Assembly: GCA_024280675.1 (NCBI GenBank)
Contig: JAJRPT010000031.1
Span: 1-35,504 of the forward strand
DNA from: Bacteroidota bacterium
GTDB taxonomy: Bacteria; Bacteroidota; Ignavibacteria; Kapaibacteriales; UBA2268
Length of the DNA: 35,504 bases
Reading direction: 5' to 3'
Shown: piece after piece, positions 1 through 9,400 of the stretch
How the letters are laid out: every line of letters starts with the position of its first letter
Position numbering within the stretch: the first letter of the stretch is position 1
Position numbers and translations under genes: made by a program
Notes under the pieces: model-generated
Databases searched by the model: none
What the model was told of the DNA's origin: nothing
Seen by the model: the letters and a program-made list of their open reading frames with translations, nothing else

Positions 1-221
1 CCGATGCCGAGCAAGAACTCCGAGTTCTTAATAAAGACAAGTCCAGCAGGATTGTTCTGCAATGTGGTTACATCGTCTGAAATGCCGTAATATGACAAGC
101 CAAGAGCAATTTGCCGTGGAGATTTCCCCGTATTTTGCGAGCCATATTTTGCACCATCTTCAATATATTGCGACAAAGCAATGGAGACAGATGCTAAAAA
201 TAGTATCAAAATTAATTTCAT
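1..221 (-). CDS. Outer-membrane protein, N-terminal fragment (gene runs off the left edge)
   Basis: An open frame reads leftward from an ATG at 219-221 to the window edge, giving about 73 residues. It begins MKLILILFLASVSIALSQ, a Sec signal peptide with a Ser-Gln end typical of Bacteroidota exported proteins. The mature part contains ARQ-like segment SPRQIALGLSYYGISDD followed by LQNNPAGL. An early pattern of small residues, Asp-Asp and an Asn-Pro-Ala-Gly motif is common at the N-terminus of FadL/PorV/UPF0164-type beta-barrel proteins. It lies 24 nt downstream of the lipoprotein gene in the same direction, so the two may be co-transcribed. Family assignment is by this short motif only; the existence of the gene is well supported by the signal peptide and the unbroken frame. 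Confidence 0.7.
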   Translation of the reverse strand, partial: MKLILILFLASVSIALSQYIEDGAKYGSQNTGKSPRQIALGLSYYGISDDVTTLQNNPAGLVFIKNSEFLLGI

Positions 222-245
222 TATAATTCCATTTATCCTAGAATA

Positions 246-1295
246 TTACCTGCGTCCGCCACCTGATCTTCGACTTCCGCCACCACTTGATCTTGAGCCA
301 GACGAACGTGATCCGCCACTTGACTTTCGCACACCTGAGCTGCGTGAACTTGAGCCACTTGACTTGCGTACACCTGAGCTGCGTGAACTTGAGCCACTTG
401 ACTTACGTACGCCTGAGCTGCGTGAACTTGAGCCACTTGACTTACGTACGCCTGAGCCGCGTGAACTTGAGCCACTTGACTTACGTACATCACTAGACTT
501 TGAAGAGCCACGTGTGTTTTTAGTTGTAGGTCTAACGGTTTTTGTGGTGTTTACAACTCTCGAGTTTGAATTTCTTGTGTTTACAACTCTCGAGTTTTTA
601 CTTGTGCTAGATCTTGAATTACCAACAGATTGAGTCTGACGAGAGGAACGTGGATTGTAGGCAACTCTCCTGGAGCTTCTAGGGTTTGTACTTCTATTTA
701 CCGCAGTTCTTGATGATCTCGCTACCCTTCTCCCCGAACGATTATAAGCATAATCTCCACGACCAGAGGAATAGTTGCGATAACGGTTTCTTGGGATGCT
801 TGTTCTGTAATAGGAATAGTATGGCTGATTATAATATCCACGGTAATGGTATCGGCCGTTGTGATTGTAATCATACCAAGAGTATCCATAATAAGGATGA
901 TAGCTATACCATGGAGAATACCAGTCGTAGTAATAATATCCGCCGTATTGGCCGTATTGGCCACCCCAGCCATATCTATTATACCAAGGAACTATAACAG
1001 GAACATAAGCGGTTTGTGTGTAATATGTTGTTTCCTCAACCACATACTCATTTTCGTCCTGCCCATCGTATCCTGCTTGAGTTTCGGCATCATCGCCTAG
1101 TGGGTTAATCCAATCGGAATCCTCTGAGCTATCTTGCCCAGTAGAATTATTTTTCTTTACAACTTTGGTGACCTTCACAGTCTTGCTCTTATTTGAGTAA
1201 CCGTAATGATTGTCGGCTGGTACGACTTTGGTACACGAAGACAGCGAGAGTGCCAAAGTGATTAAGCTAAGCAATATGTAATTTGACCCTTTCAT
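246..1295 (-). CDS. Tyr-rich and Arg/Ser-repeat lipoprotein of unknown function
   Basis: The product is about 349 residues. A lipobox (LSLSSC, Cys about residue 21) follows a hydrophobic signal, so it should be a lipid-anchored envelope protein. It has three parts: an acidic stretch around 55-85; a Tyr/Trp/Gly-rich block around 95-165 (runs such as GGYYYYDWYSPWY); and a basic Arg/Ser/Gly block to the C-terminus. The last part includes a 13-residue tandem repeat, VRKSSGSSSRSSG. I know of no catalytic domain with this composition. I chose the ATG at 1295 because the signal peptide begins there (MKGSNYILLSLI) with GGGG just upstream; an in-frame ATG at 1310 would add five residues. The stop is 24 nt before the outer-membrane fragment. 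A wall- or polysaccharide-binding or structural role is only a guess. Confidence 0.8.
   Translation of the reverse strand: MKGSNYILLSLITLALSLSSCTKVVPADNHYGYSNKSKTVKVTKVVKKNNSTGQDSSEDSDWINPLGDDAETQAGYDGQDENEYVVEETTYYTQTAYVPVIVPWYNRYGWGGQYGQYGGYYYYDWYSPWYSYHPYYGYSWYDYNHNGRYHYRGYYNQPYYSYYRTSIPRNRYRNYSSGRGDYAYNRSGRRVARSSRTAVNRSTNPRSSRRVAYNPRSSRQTQSVGNSRSSTSKNSRVVNTRNSNSRVVNTTKTVRPTTKNTRGSSKSSDVRKSSGSSSRGSGVRKSSGSSSRSSGVRKSSGSSSRSSGVRKSSGSSSRSSGVRKSSGGSRSSGSRSSGGGSRRSGGGRR
334..489 (-). repeat. 39-nt in-frame tandem repeat in the lipoprotein gene (four units)
   Basis: Four nearly identical 39-nt units start at 334, 373, 412 and 451, and a more diverged unit precedes them at about 295. Each encodes 13 residues (VRKSSGSSSRSSG), so gain or loss of a unit keeps the reading frame. 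Further along the gene a shorter duplication encodes two NSRVVNT copies, with near-identical bases at about 545-597. Confidence 0.9.
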
Positions 1296-1369
1296 AATTT
1301 CCCCACTCATTTTAATTGAGATGTATTGTTTAAACCTTAGTGTCTACTTTTAACAACGAAACACTAATA

Positions 1370-2317
1370 TTATTGTTTCATAGCTTTATTATTTAATTTA
1401 CTTTTTGTCATTCTCGAGTCTGCCTTATCACCCAGCAATGACAAAAACTTATCTGGTGTCTTACTTTCAAATTTAACTTTTTTATTAGTAACTGGGTGTA
1501 GAAATTCCAGATAGTTTCCGTCGAGTGCAATTCGAGAGATGGGGTTTTGCCCTTTCCCATATTTTTTGTCACCCACAAGCGAATGCCCAATTTGTTGCAT
1601 CTGCACTCTGATTTGATTTTTCCGTCCAGTTTCCAGCTCCAGCTCAACTAGAGAATATCTTTTACTTCTTTTCAGAACCTTATAGTGTGTCACAGAATAT
1701 TTCCCACCATTATCCTCAAGACTTGAATACATTATCAATGCTGAGTTTTCTTTCAGATATGAGCGTATTGTTCCCTTATCTTTTTTGACTAAGCCATCTG
1801 CCACGGCAATGAATTTCCTTGTGCCATCATCTGAGTTGAGAATATCTTGGAGCTTTCGTTTAACTGAAGATGTTTTTGCAAGCACCATTAATCCAGAAAT
1901 CTCCCTATCAAGTCGGTTCACCACGTAAATTCTGCTCTTTGGGTCTTCGGACTGTACTTGCTCTTTTAAAATACTGAGCACAGTCTTTTTGGATTCGGAA
2001 AGAGATGCAACAGAAAGCAAACCAGCACGCTTATGCACAACAATAATGTATGGATCTTCATAGATAATATCGAGGCTTTTGTGAGAGAAATTCCTCTGAG
2101 TCCTTTCCCAATTAATAATCATCTCATCACCTTTTTTCAAGACGTGATTATACTGGCTCACTTGCTTGTAATTGACAGAGATCTGTTTGTTCGAGAGTAA
2201 TGACTTTATGGCAGTTCTTTTCTTTTGAGGAAACTCTGCTATTAGAAATTTCATCAGCTCACATTCTTTCTTAATTATGAAGGATGTTTGTTTTGTCTTA
2301 TTTTTTTGCTTGCTCAT
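1370..2317 (-). CDS. RluA/RluD-family pseudouridine synthase
   Basis: This 315-residue enzyme should isomerise uridine to pseudouridine in rRNA or tRNA. An S4-like RNA-binding segment lies at about 20-70 (KRTAIKSLLSNKQISVN and a VLKKGDE turn). The catalytic domain follows, with the opening DIIYEDPYIIVVHKRAGL at 83-100 and the catalytic loop VVNRLDREISG, whose Asp137 is the expected nucleophile. The usual loop is HRLDxxTSG; here the His is Asn and the Thr is Ile, a mild deviation. The RKNQIR segment and GDKKYG near the C-terminus also fit the family. It lies 53 nt downstream of the glycosyltransferase gene in the same direction. The substrate position (RluA, RluC or RluD type) cannot be told from this. 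Confidence 0.88.
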   Translation of the reverse strand: MSKQKNKTKQTSFIIKKECELMKFLIAEFPQKKRTAIKSLLSNKQISVNYKQVSQYNHVLKKGDEMIINWERTQRNFSHKSLDIIYEDPYIIVVHKRAGLLSVASLSESKKTVLSILKEQVQSEDPKSRIYVVNRLDREISGLMVLAKTSSVKRKLQDILNSDDGTRKFIAVADGLVKKDKGTIRSYLKENSALIMYSSLEDNGGKYSVTHYKVLKRSKRYSLVELELETGRKNQIRVQMQQIGHSLVGDKKYGKGQNPISRIALDGNYLEFLHPVTNKKVKFESKTPDKFLSLLGDKADSRMTKSKLNNKAMKQ

Positions 2318-2370
2318 TATATTATCTTAAATATCTGCTTTAATACTTGCTTGATTTTTACAAAATAAAC

Positions 2371-3111
2371 TTATCTGATGGCTTCCCATTCTTTGGATGC
2401 CGAACGGCCGGCAAACATTACGGCAAGCGAATTGACAAACCAGCGAAGCATGGTGCGGAAATAACCTTGCTTGTGGAATCGTCTGGGGGATTCGTAAATC
2501 ACAATGTCGGAGGCAAAGGCAACAGTGCCTCTTTTTGCAATTCTTCTGAAGAGATCAAAATCTTCACCTGCTACAATATTTGGATTATACCCATTTTCCT
2601 CTTCAAATATTTTCCTGCAAATCAACTGGCACTCCCCCCTCCCCATCCCAATTCCTATCTTGTTTAGAAATGCAAAATAACTATTAAAAAATTTATAAAA
2701 ATATTTATCATTCCATTTTTCTTCATCTGGGAAAGGCAGGACCGAACAAGCAATGGCATCTTTTCCACCATACTTCCCGCCACCCTTTGCCCAATCACTT
2801 ACTTGCTCAAGAAACCCCCTCATGTTCTTTGGTAAAGCGTCGGCATTGATGAACACACAATAATCACTTGACCCACTGGAGGCACCCATATTTCTCCCTT
2901 CGGCAATAGTTTGCCTTCGTTCTTGGGTGTGCGTGTAAATCTTATCTGCAAGAGGCTTTGCAATTTCTACAGTTTTATCGGAACTTCCTCCGTCTGAAAG
3001 AATTATCTCATAATCAAACTCATCTCGGTATTTTACAAATTCTGAGAGAATGCTCTCTATTCTTTTTTCTTCAAGAAGAGCTGGGATTATTATGCTAAAT
3101 TTCTTTTTCAA
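2371..3111 (-). CDS. Family 2 glycosyltransferase, short soluble form
   Basis: The 246-residue protein has a GT-A fold start, FSIIIPALLEEKRIESIL, then the nucleotide-sugar region EIILSDGGSSDKT at about 35-47 and the metal-site equivalent INADA at about 88-92 (a degenerate DxD). A later acidic motif, VAGEDFDLFRR, matches the ED region used by GT2 enzymes. There are no clear membrane segments, unlike the second glycosyltransferase in this window. It should transfer a sugar to a lipid- or polysaccharide-type acceptor at the inner face of the membrane; donor and acceptor are unknown. It is 14 nt downstream of the DUF2279 gene, probably in one transcript. Confidence 0.85.
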   Translation of the reverse strand: MKKKFSIIIPALLEEKRIESILSEFVKYRDEFDYEIILSDGGSSDKTVEIAKPLADKIYTHTQERRQTIAEGRNMGASSGSSDYCVFINADALPKNMRGFLEQVSDWAKGGGKYGGKDAIACSVLPFPDEEKWNDKYFYKFFNSYFAFLNKIGIGMGRGECQLICRKIFEEENGYNPNIVAGEDFDLFRRIAKRGTVAFASDIVIYESPRRFHKQGYFRTMLRWFVNSLAVMFAGRSASKEWEAIR

Positions 3112-3125
3112 TTCTTCAATAATAA

Positions 3126-4160
3126 TTAATTAAGCGGAAATGGATACAAAAGATAAAAACGAGTTTTGCCATTTATTTCAAATTCTACAGCGGGTGAAGG
3201 CAATTTAACATAATCAAGTGTTTGAGCAAGCCAATTTAGCAAAGGATAATCTGTTTTCCCAATAAGTTGCTTTAAATTATAGTCAAGTGCTAGGATTATT
3301 CTTGGGCTACCGTATAATTTGTAATCGACAATTCCTTTGTACTCACGGTTAGAGTAGCCTTTGGGTGCTGGTTCGTCACTCAGGTTTCTGGTGGCATATC
3401 CGAGCGAAAGCTCCAGCCATGAGGGCCAATAATCTTGAATGGCGGGTAACATATTGTAGATATTAAATGAAAGCCAATAGGTCTGAGATGAATAATCGTC
3501 AATCGCAAATATGGCTCCCTTGCGTTCTAGTTCCCCGTGCCAAGGTGCTGGAATGTAAACAAATTTTGGTGTTATATTTTGCAAATATGGGAAATAATAA
3601 TGACTTAAATAAAATATTGAGCCTGCAACATTATAATAAAAGTCACCAGGACTAAATCCAAAATTGTCTCCAAACCCGTCCATTAGCTCAATATATGTCA
3701 AGTAGGCAAAGCCCATTGCAGCACCACCGAAGTAGGCATCATCATAATCAAAATCGGCGGCTAGCAAAGATTCAGCAAAGAGGTATGAAGAAAAATAACT
3801 GGCATAGAAATGCCCAATCTTATCCGACCAAAGAGCGTATCCACCGTCTTCGAGGAATTTAAAACTAGACTTATTTTTCCAGATTGTTTTTGATTGAATT
3901 ATATGTTGCCCAGCAATCAATGTTCCCACCGAAGCCGCAACTATAGATGTCCTAAGCCATGGGTTTCTAGTTTCCAAAGGCGGTAGACCACCCGTAATCC
4001 TTGTCCTTGGGCTATTGGCTATCATAAAATCATGGCTTGACATTCTTTCCACACTGTCTTTTGCAACCAACTGAACTGCTCCTAATTCATTAATATTTAA
4101 AGCAATAGAAACAATGAGAAATATCTTTATAATTTGGCTTGATAATTGATGCGACATCAC
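3126..4160 (-). CDS. DUF2279-family exported protein
   Basis: The 344-residue protein starts with a hydrophobic signal (KIFLIVSIALNINELGAVQ). The central region is the part I recognise: DKIGHFYASYFSSYL, then a Gly-rich helix, IELMDGFGDNFGFSPGDFYYNVAG at about 180-205, and a tail with SHYYFPYL. Conserved DKxxHF, E(L)xDG and SxxD blocks with several hydrophobic helices are the signature of DUF2279, a family of envelope proteins without a known activity. The C-terminal half contains aromatic beta-rich stretches. It starts 30 nt from the divergent rodZ-like gene and heads a probable three-gene run with the glycosyltransferase and pseudouridine synthase. Confidence 0.75.
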   Translation of the reverse strand: MMSHQLSSQIIKIFLIVSIALNINELGAVQLVAKDSVERMSSHDFMIANSPRTRITGGLPPLETRNPWLRTSIVAASVGTLIAGQHIIQSKTIWKNKSSFKFLEDGGYALWSDKIGHFYASYFSSYLFAESLLAADFDYDDAYFGGAAMGFAYLTYIELMDGFGDNFGFSPGDFYYNVAGSIFYLSHYYFPYLQNITPKFVYIPAPWHGELERKGAIFAIDDYSSQTYWLSFNIYNMLPAIQDYWPSWLELSLGYATRNLSDEPAPKGYSNREYKGIVDYKLYGSPRIILALDYNLKQLIGKTDYPLLNWLAQTLDYVKLPSPAVEFEINGKTRFYLLYPFPLN

Positions 4161-4190
4161 TAGGGTAGATTCCAGTTACAAAATATAATT

Positions 4191-4961
4191 ATGGAAGAAT
4201 TAGCACAATTAATAGTAAAATACAGGCATAAACTGAATCGTAGCATTGAGACCGTATCAACCGATACAAAGATACGGAAATATATTATTGAATCTATTGA
4301 AAATGCTGAGTTTGAAAAACTACCTGCGGTCTATGGTCTGTCATTTCTGAAAAGCTATATCAAATATTTGGGCATCCCAGAACCAGAGTACACAGAATTA
4401 TTATCGGAGTACAAAGAATCACTCAATATTGCCAAAACAGATTATTCTCCTCAAAAATTCAGATCTTACGAGGGATTGCAAGCAAATGAAATAAATCTCT
4501 TTGGTATTAATTTCAAAGCTAAGTGGCAACTATATTTGCTATTTTCGGCAGTCGGAACGATTGTCTTGCTCATAATTTATTTCACATTATTTTTTCCTAG
4601 CGATAATAAAAAAATTGAGACCGTACCCAATTTGCCCACCAGCGACAAAAGTATTGTCGTGTCTGTCGATGACATTGAAATTGCAGAAACTATTCAAGAC
4701 AGCATAACTCTTGAGGCATTTGCCATTGACACGGTTTGGCTTAAGGTAGAAATTGACGGCAACAGAGTCGAAGAAGTTCTTCTTGTTCCGAACGAAAAGG
4801 TCAAATGGAAAGCAAAGGAATATTTCCTGGTTCACCAAGGTAATGTTGGAGGTCTCGAATTAAAGCGAAACGGAAAAGTCCTCGAACCATTTGGCTCACG
4901 TGGTTCTGTTGTGAAAAATGTTAGAATTATGCGCGATAAAATTATTAATCCAAATAGATAA
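4191..4961 (+). CDS. rodZ: RodZ-like HTH membrane protein
   Basis: The 256-residue protein has a RodZ-type helix-turn-helix at about 1-70 (TDTKIRKYIIESIENAEFEKL, then VYGLSFLKSYIKYLG), a single membrane segment at about 111-131 (LYLLFSAVGTIVLLIIYFTLF) and a periplasmic DUF4115-like domain. That domain has VWLKVEIDGNRVEE, the WKAKEYFLVHQGN segment and LKRNGKVLEPFG. RodZ links cytoplasmic MreB to the peptidoglycan elongation machinery. The ATG follows AAAATATAATT, an A/T-rich context shared by several genes here. Its TAA abuts the kdsD stop codon with no intervening base, so the two convergent transcripts must overlap unless termination is Rho-dependent. Confidence 0.85.
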   Translation: MEELAQLIVKYRHKLNRSIETVSTDTKIRKYIIESIENAEFEKLPAVYGLSFLKSYIKYLGIPEPEYTELLSEYKESLNIAKTDYSPQKFRSYEGLQANEINLFGINFKAKWQLYLLFSAVGTIVLLIIYFTLFFPSDNKKIETVPNLPTSDKSIVVSVDDIEIAETIQDSITLEAFAIDTVWLKVEIDGNRVEEVLLVPNEKVKWKAKEYFLVHQGNVGGLELKRNGKVLEPFGSRGSVVKNVRIMRDKIINPNR

Positions 4962-5927
4962 TCATCTGGCTGTATTTCCAAGAATGTCATGTATTCTCAA
5001 TATTCCTACAAATTTAGCATCTTTATCATGCACGGCTAGGACACTGATTTGCGATTTCCTTGTTTCCATAACACTAAGAGCTTCTCCAAGCATCACCGAA
5101 TCACTAACAGAAACTGGATTCTTTGTCATAATATCACCTGCTACAAGATTGTCAATATTTTCATACTCTTCCAATGCACGGCGGATGTCGCCATCGGTAA
5201 TCATACCCATAATCCGGTGTGCAGAATCCAGAACGCAAGCACAACCTAGACCTTTTTGAGATATTGTAATTATAGTCTGTCTAAATGTTGCATTATTTTC
5301 CACAAGAGGCAATTCATCTCCCCTTCTCATCACATCACTTACGCTCAGATTTGCAATTCTTCCCAACTGACCACCAGGATGGTTGTAGGCAAAATCCCTT
5401 GGACGAAGTTGCCGGCTTTGTGCCATGGCAACCGACAAAGCGTCACCAAGTGCCAGTGCCGATGTAGTTGAGGCAGTTGGTGCTAGGTCAAATGGGCATG
5501 CCTCTTTTTCAACTTCGGCAATCAGCGCGATGTCTGAGGCTTGGGCCAAGGCTGAGTTGCTCTTTCCAATAATTCCTATCAAGAAAGCATTTCTTTTCCG
5601 AAGAAAAGGCAATAAATTTAAAATCTCTAGTGTAGTTCCACTTTTTGAAAGAAAAATAATAGTGGCATTTTCTGCAACAATTCCCATATCCCCATGAAGT
5701 GCTTCCACAGAATCCAGAAACGTTGCCCCAAAGCCATAAGATGCCATGGTTGCGGCAATCTTTTTGGCAATATAGCCAGATTTCCCAACACCAGTTAATA
5801 TGATTTGTTCCCTTGAGAGCAATTCTTTTATTGCCAAATCAAAATCATTGTCAAGATTTGAGATTAGCAGTTCCAGAGCATTTATCTCAGTACGAATTGT
5901 ATTTTTAGCAGAGTCTATTGTATTCAT
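4962..5927 (-). CDS. kdsD: Arabinose-5-phosphate isomerase (KdsD/KpsF)
   Basis: This enzyme interconverts D-ribulose 5-phosphate and D-arabinose 5-phosphate, the first step of Kdo synthesis for lipopolysaccharide. The 321 residues show a SIS domain with GVGKSG at 46-51, EALHGDMG at 75-82, a SKSGTT phosphate-binding loop at 94-99 and the family hallmark HPGGQLG at 183-189. Two CBS domains follow at about 200-255 and 265-320. Length and domain order are standard. Its presence implies an outer membrane with Kdo-containing lipopolysaccharide. The gene is on the opposite strand to rodZ with zero spacing, and the HIT gene lies 73 nt upstream in the same direction. Confidence 0.93.
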   Translation of the reverse strand: MNTIDSAKNTIRTEINALELLISNLDNDFDLAIKELLSREQIILTGVGKSGYIAKKIAATMASYGFGATFLDSVEALHGDMGIVAENATIIFLSKSGTTLEILNLLPFLRKRNAFLIGIIGKSNSALAQASDIALIAEVEKEACPFDLAPTASTTSALALGDALSVAMAQSRQLRPRDFAYNHPGGQLGRIANLSVSDVMRRGDELPLVENNATFRQTIITISQKGLGCACVLDSAHRIMGMITDGDIRRALEEYENIDNLVAGDIMTKNPVSVSDSVMLGEALSVMETRKSQISVLAVHDKDAKFVGILRIHDILGNTAR

Positions 5928-6000
5928 GTTCCAAATATACGGCTTAGGGATGGATAATAAACATTCTATTTTCCAAGTGAGGCATCTCCATTATTTCAGT

Positions 6001-6336
6001 CTAAGGCCACAAGAGCTGCTTTCCACCAATCAAATGAATATGAATGTGGTAAACAGATTGCCCGCCCTCTTGGTTGCAATTAATAATTAGCCTATATCCA
6101 CTTTCTGCAATCCCTTCATTTTTTGCAATGCTAGAAGCCATGCGTATCATTTTCCCCATCAATTTATCGTGAGACTCATCCAAATCATTTGCCGTTGGAA
6201 TTTCTATTTTTGGAATTATTAGAATATGAACTGGTGCTTGTGGGTTCACGTCTTTGAATGCTAAAATCTCATCATCTTCCCAAACTATTTCAGCCGGTAT
6301 TTCTTTTGCTATTATTTTAGAAAATATTGTACTCAT
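6001..6336 (-). CDS. HIT-family nucleotide-binding protein (HinT-like)
   Basis: The 111-residue protein matches HinT-like purine nucleoside phosphoramidases: MSTIFSKIIAKEIPAEIVWEDD at the start, NPQAPVHILIIPK around 31-43 and the histidine triad HIHIHLIGG with His97, His99 and His101. The frame stays open up to 6387, but that extension runs through the terminator hairpin of the upstream gene, so I take the ATG at 6336; an ATG at 6342 is equally possible. Family members hydrolyse phosphoramidates or adenylated intermediates in the cytoplasm. Confidence 0.92.
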   Translation of the reverse strand: MSTIFSKIIAKEIPAEIVWEDDEILAFKDVNPQAPVHILIIPKIEIPTANDLDESHDKLMGKMIRMASSIAKNEGIAESGYRLIINCNQEGGQSVYHIHIHLIGGKQLLWP

Positions 6337-6369
6337 TTTCATTTCCTTTTTTCGTGATAAAAAATAAAC

Positions 6370-6410
6370 AAAAAAACCCTGACCCACAATATAAAGTGAT
6401 GGGTCAGGGG
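6370..6410 (-). terminator. Intrinsic terminator of the giant T9SS gene
   Basis: A perfect 10-bp inverted repeat (CCCTGACCCA at 6377-6386 and TGGGTCAGGG at 6400-6409) encloses a 13-nt loop. On the minus strand it is followed directly by a run of seven T (6376-6370). It sits about 45 nt past the stop of the 6455-11326 gene, where its terminator should be, and just before the HIT start. Confidence 0.9.
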
Positions 6411-6454
6411 ATTTTGTATTAAGACATCTTCTTAATTATGAAAAAGTTTGCACT

Positions 6455-9400
6455 TTATTTCACAAGTGAGAATTTGCCAGTTGCAACTTCACCTGATGCA
6501 CTAACACGGAAGAAATAAGTACCATTTGATACCTTTGCATCACCCTCGTTAGTACCGTTCCAAGTGAGTCCTTCTGATGTAAGACCTTCAACAAGTTCGT
6601 CATCATAGATAGTCTTAACGAGGTTGCCCATCATATCAAGAATTTCAATAGTGACATTTGTTCTGTCTGGATTTCTTACACCGAAGTTAATAGCATCGTT
6701 GTCTGAACCAGATATTACAAAGGCTGATAAGGCATTAGTTTCGGCTGCAATCTCAACTATTCCAGATGCTTCACAGTTGTGAGACCCGTCTATAGAGACT
6801 TGGCGCAGGCGGTATACAAAAGCAGAGTTCACATCAGCATCCATATCAGTCCAGTTATACTCGGTAGTACCTGAGACGGTATTGTTAGGAGAAGGTACAA
6901 AAGTTAGCTTGTCGTAAGATTCGTCATTTTCTGTTTTCAAACGTCTCTCGACATAAAATCCAGAATTTTCGTTTTCTTTGCCAAGAGTTTCCCAGTAAAG
7001 ATCAACCATAGAAGCTCTACGTTCTCCATCAAAATATCCAAATTCCAGAGGAACGAAGCATTCTTCAAAATCTTCTGCTGTTCCTTCTCTTTTCTCACCA
7101 AAATAAGGACGGATAAGTGGAATCCAGAAACCACGAGACAAAGTATTGGTTTTGTTGTCTATAGGAGATTGTCCAATGTGGTGAAGTGCAGCATAAGCTG
7201 GGTTGCCTTCATTTGGCATGAACATTTGCCAAGCATTAGAACCTTTAGAGTTTTCTTTTGAGAATAAGTTATTGTTGAGTAGTCTTTCGTTATTCCGAAT
7301 TCTAAACTCTTTCTGAAGAGCAAGGTGAACACCGGCTACACCAATTGGGTTAGGTAGTTGGATATGAACATGAGTTGTTCTCATACCACCACGTCTTTTG
7401 GTAGCTCCCAGTTCAAGTCCATCTATCCCATCTTGTGAGATTACCATCCAGTAAGTATCAGGCTGTAGTACAACAGGATTGTCAAGGCGATAATCAACAT
7501 ATTCGTTATAGAAACGATCTCCAGTATCATAATCGACACCACGTTGAGCGTCAAGTGAAGCATCTTCGATAATGCTATTTCCATCAGGATTATTCTCTCC
7601 ACCTCTGAATATTCTAAATTCAATATGGTCAGGAGATGAGTTCAGAGAAGCAAAATATGCACGGTAACCTTTTATAGTGTCAGCCGATTGAAGTACAAAC
7701 TTCATTGCAATCGACCCCGAGCCGTTTCCACCCTCTACGCCGGCACCATGAAGGCGGGCTTGGTAACCAGCACCAGATCCACTTGGTCCACCATAAGCAT
7801 AACCAAATAAGTTAAGTCCACCGTTAGTGATATCAATTTCCTCAGGTACATCATTTGCTGGATTATCAACATCATCATAGGCAAATGAATCACCAAATTC
7901 GATTTCAAACTCAGTATAAGTAGTGTCGTTCAGAGGATTAAGGTCTGAGTCATCAGGTACAGATACGATAGCTTCTAATTTGTAGCTACCAGCACCCGCA
8001 TCTTGGGCATTAAAGCCAGGCATAAACATGTTCTTTTGTATTCTTGGGTTGTGAACTGAAACAACGGAGGTTCTACAGTAAATAGTCCCAGCACCATTTT
8101 TGCCATATCCATCTTCTCCTATATCGTCAGGTGATTGACCAGTTTTAAACTTTCCACGTTTGTAGATATTTAGCTTCACCGTATAGGCGGGTGCAATCGT
8201 GCTAGTATTATTTGTGAGTTGTACTTGAATTGGGATGTTAGTAGCTTGAGTTGCAGGCACTTGTGTATAAGGCCAAACAGCTCTCACACTTGAAATCTCA
8301 ATATCGGTAGCCTCGATACTTTCCGGGATTATTTCAATATTATCGACAAAGAAGTCATCTGAGTCATCAGGAATAGAAGGAGCAGGCTTTTGGTCGTTAT
8401 GAGCCATAACCTTAATTCTAAACCTAAAGTTTTCAGCAGTAGCATAAGGATTAGTAATAAATGTATCAGGAATTGCCACAAAGAATTTGCGGTATTCAAG
8501 ATCTACTCCATCATCGTATCTATCGGGGCGAAGGCCATTTCTAACAGTTGTGGTATTCATTGTCATTGCAGAATCTTTATCCTCTTCTAGGAAACCAACT
8601 CTGTATCCACCAGCACCGTATAGACCAAATGCAGGCATACCTTTTTCGATAGGAGCATCGGAACCGGCACGTCTGTTATGCCATCTCCATCTTGCATTGT
8701 CTATGTTTGCTACATGATATAGAACTTGATCAGATACACCAACCCAAGGGTTAGCTATCTCAACAACGATTTCATCTGGGCGATAGGACGCAGCGTTAGA
8801 GTTGTTATTATACTGAACAAGTTGGCTATTGTTGTACTGGACACGTGGCTCAGGACCAATTAACGAACCGTTCGACCAACCACGCTCCCAATTATCATTA
8901 TATTGAACACGTTGAATCGAAAACGACAATACAGAATTATACTGTTCTCTCATGTCAATAGGGAAGGAACGAAGCTCATCACCACCAGGGCTTGTAGCAG
9001 GTTCTGTTCCAGCTAGTGTCATTCTATTCATTTTAATTACAGGAGATTCAACAGAGTATGCTTGCAATAATAGAATATAGGTTTGATTCCAATTCTCTTC
9101 ATAAGAAGGACCATACACTCCACGAGGTGGCACAGGGTGAGCCGAAACTTCGTTGCCTGAAACAACTTCTGCGTCAATATTTACCCATTTCAGAACAGAA
9201 GGCATAAGCACACCATCAACTAAATGGAACTCAGTCACATCGTCTCTGAAACCTTCCAATCTTTTCATCACAAAAAGAGGCACAGATGCGGTATCATCAA
9301 AAGGCCATTGGTCGCCGATACCCAGTGGTTCTCCATCAGGGTCTTGTGGAACGGCTGTAATATAGGCTTGAAGTCTACCTATGTGTCCATTAATAAATGG

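Noticed and set aside
334..489. Regularly spaced repeats considered as a CRISPR array
   Set aside because: The units are contiguous, without spacers, and encode a peptide repeat in frame.
181..633. Plus-strand open frame with a repeated Pro/Leu/Arg/Glu pattern
   Set aside because: It mirrors the 39-nt repeat of the lipoprotein gene and has no start context or family match.
1358..1379. GAAACA/TGTTTC hairpin at the end of the pseudouridine synthase gene
   Set aside because: The stem is only six A/T-heavy pairs and no T-run follows on the minus strand.
4184..4189. TATAAT resembling a -10 box
   Set aside because: It ends one base before the ATG of the RodZ-like gene, so transcription would start inside the coding region.
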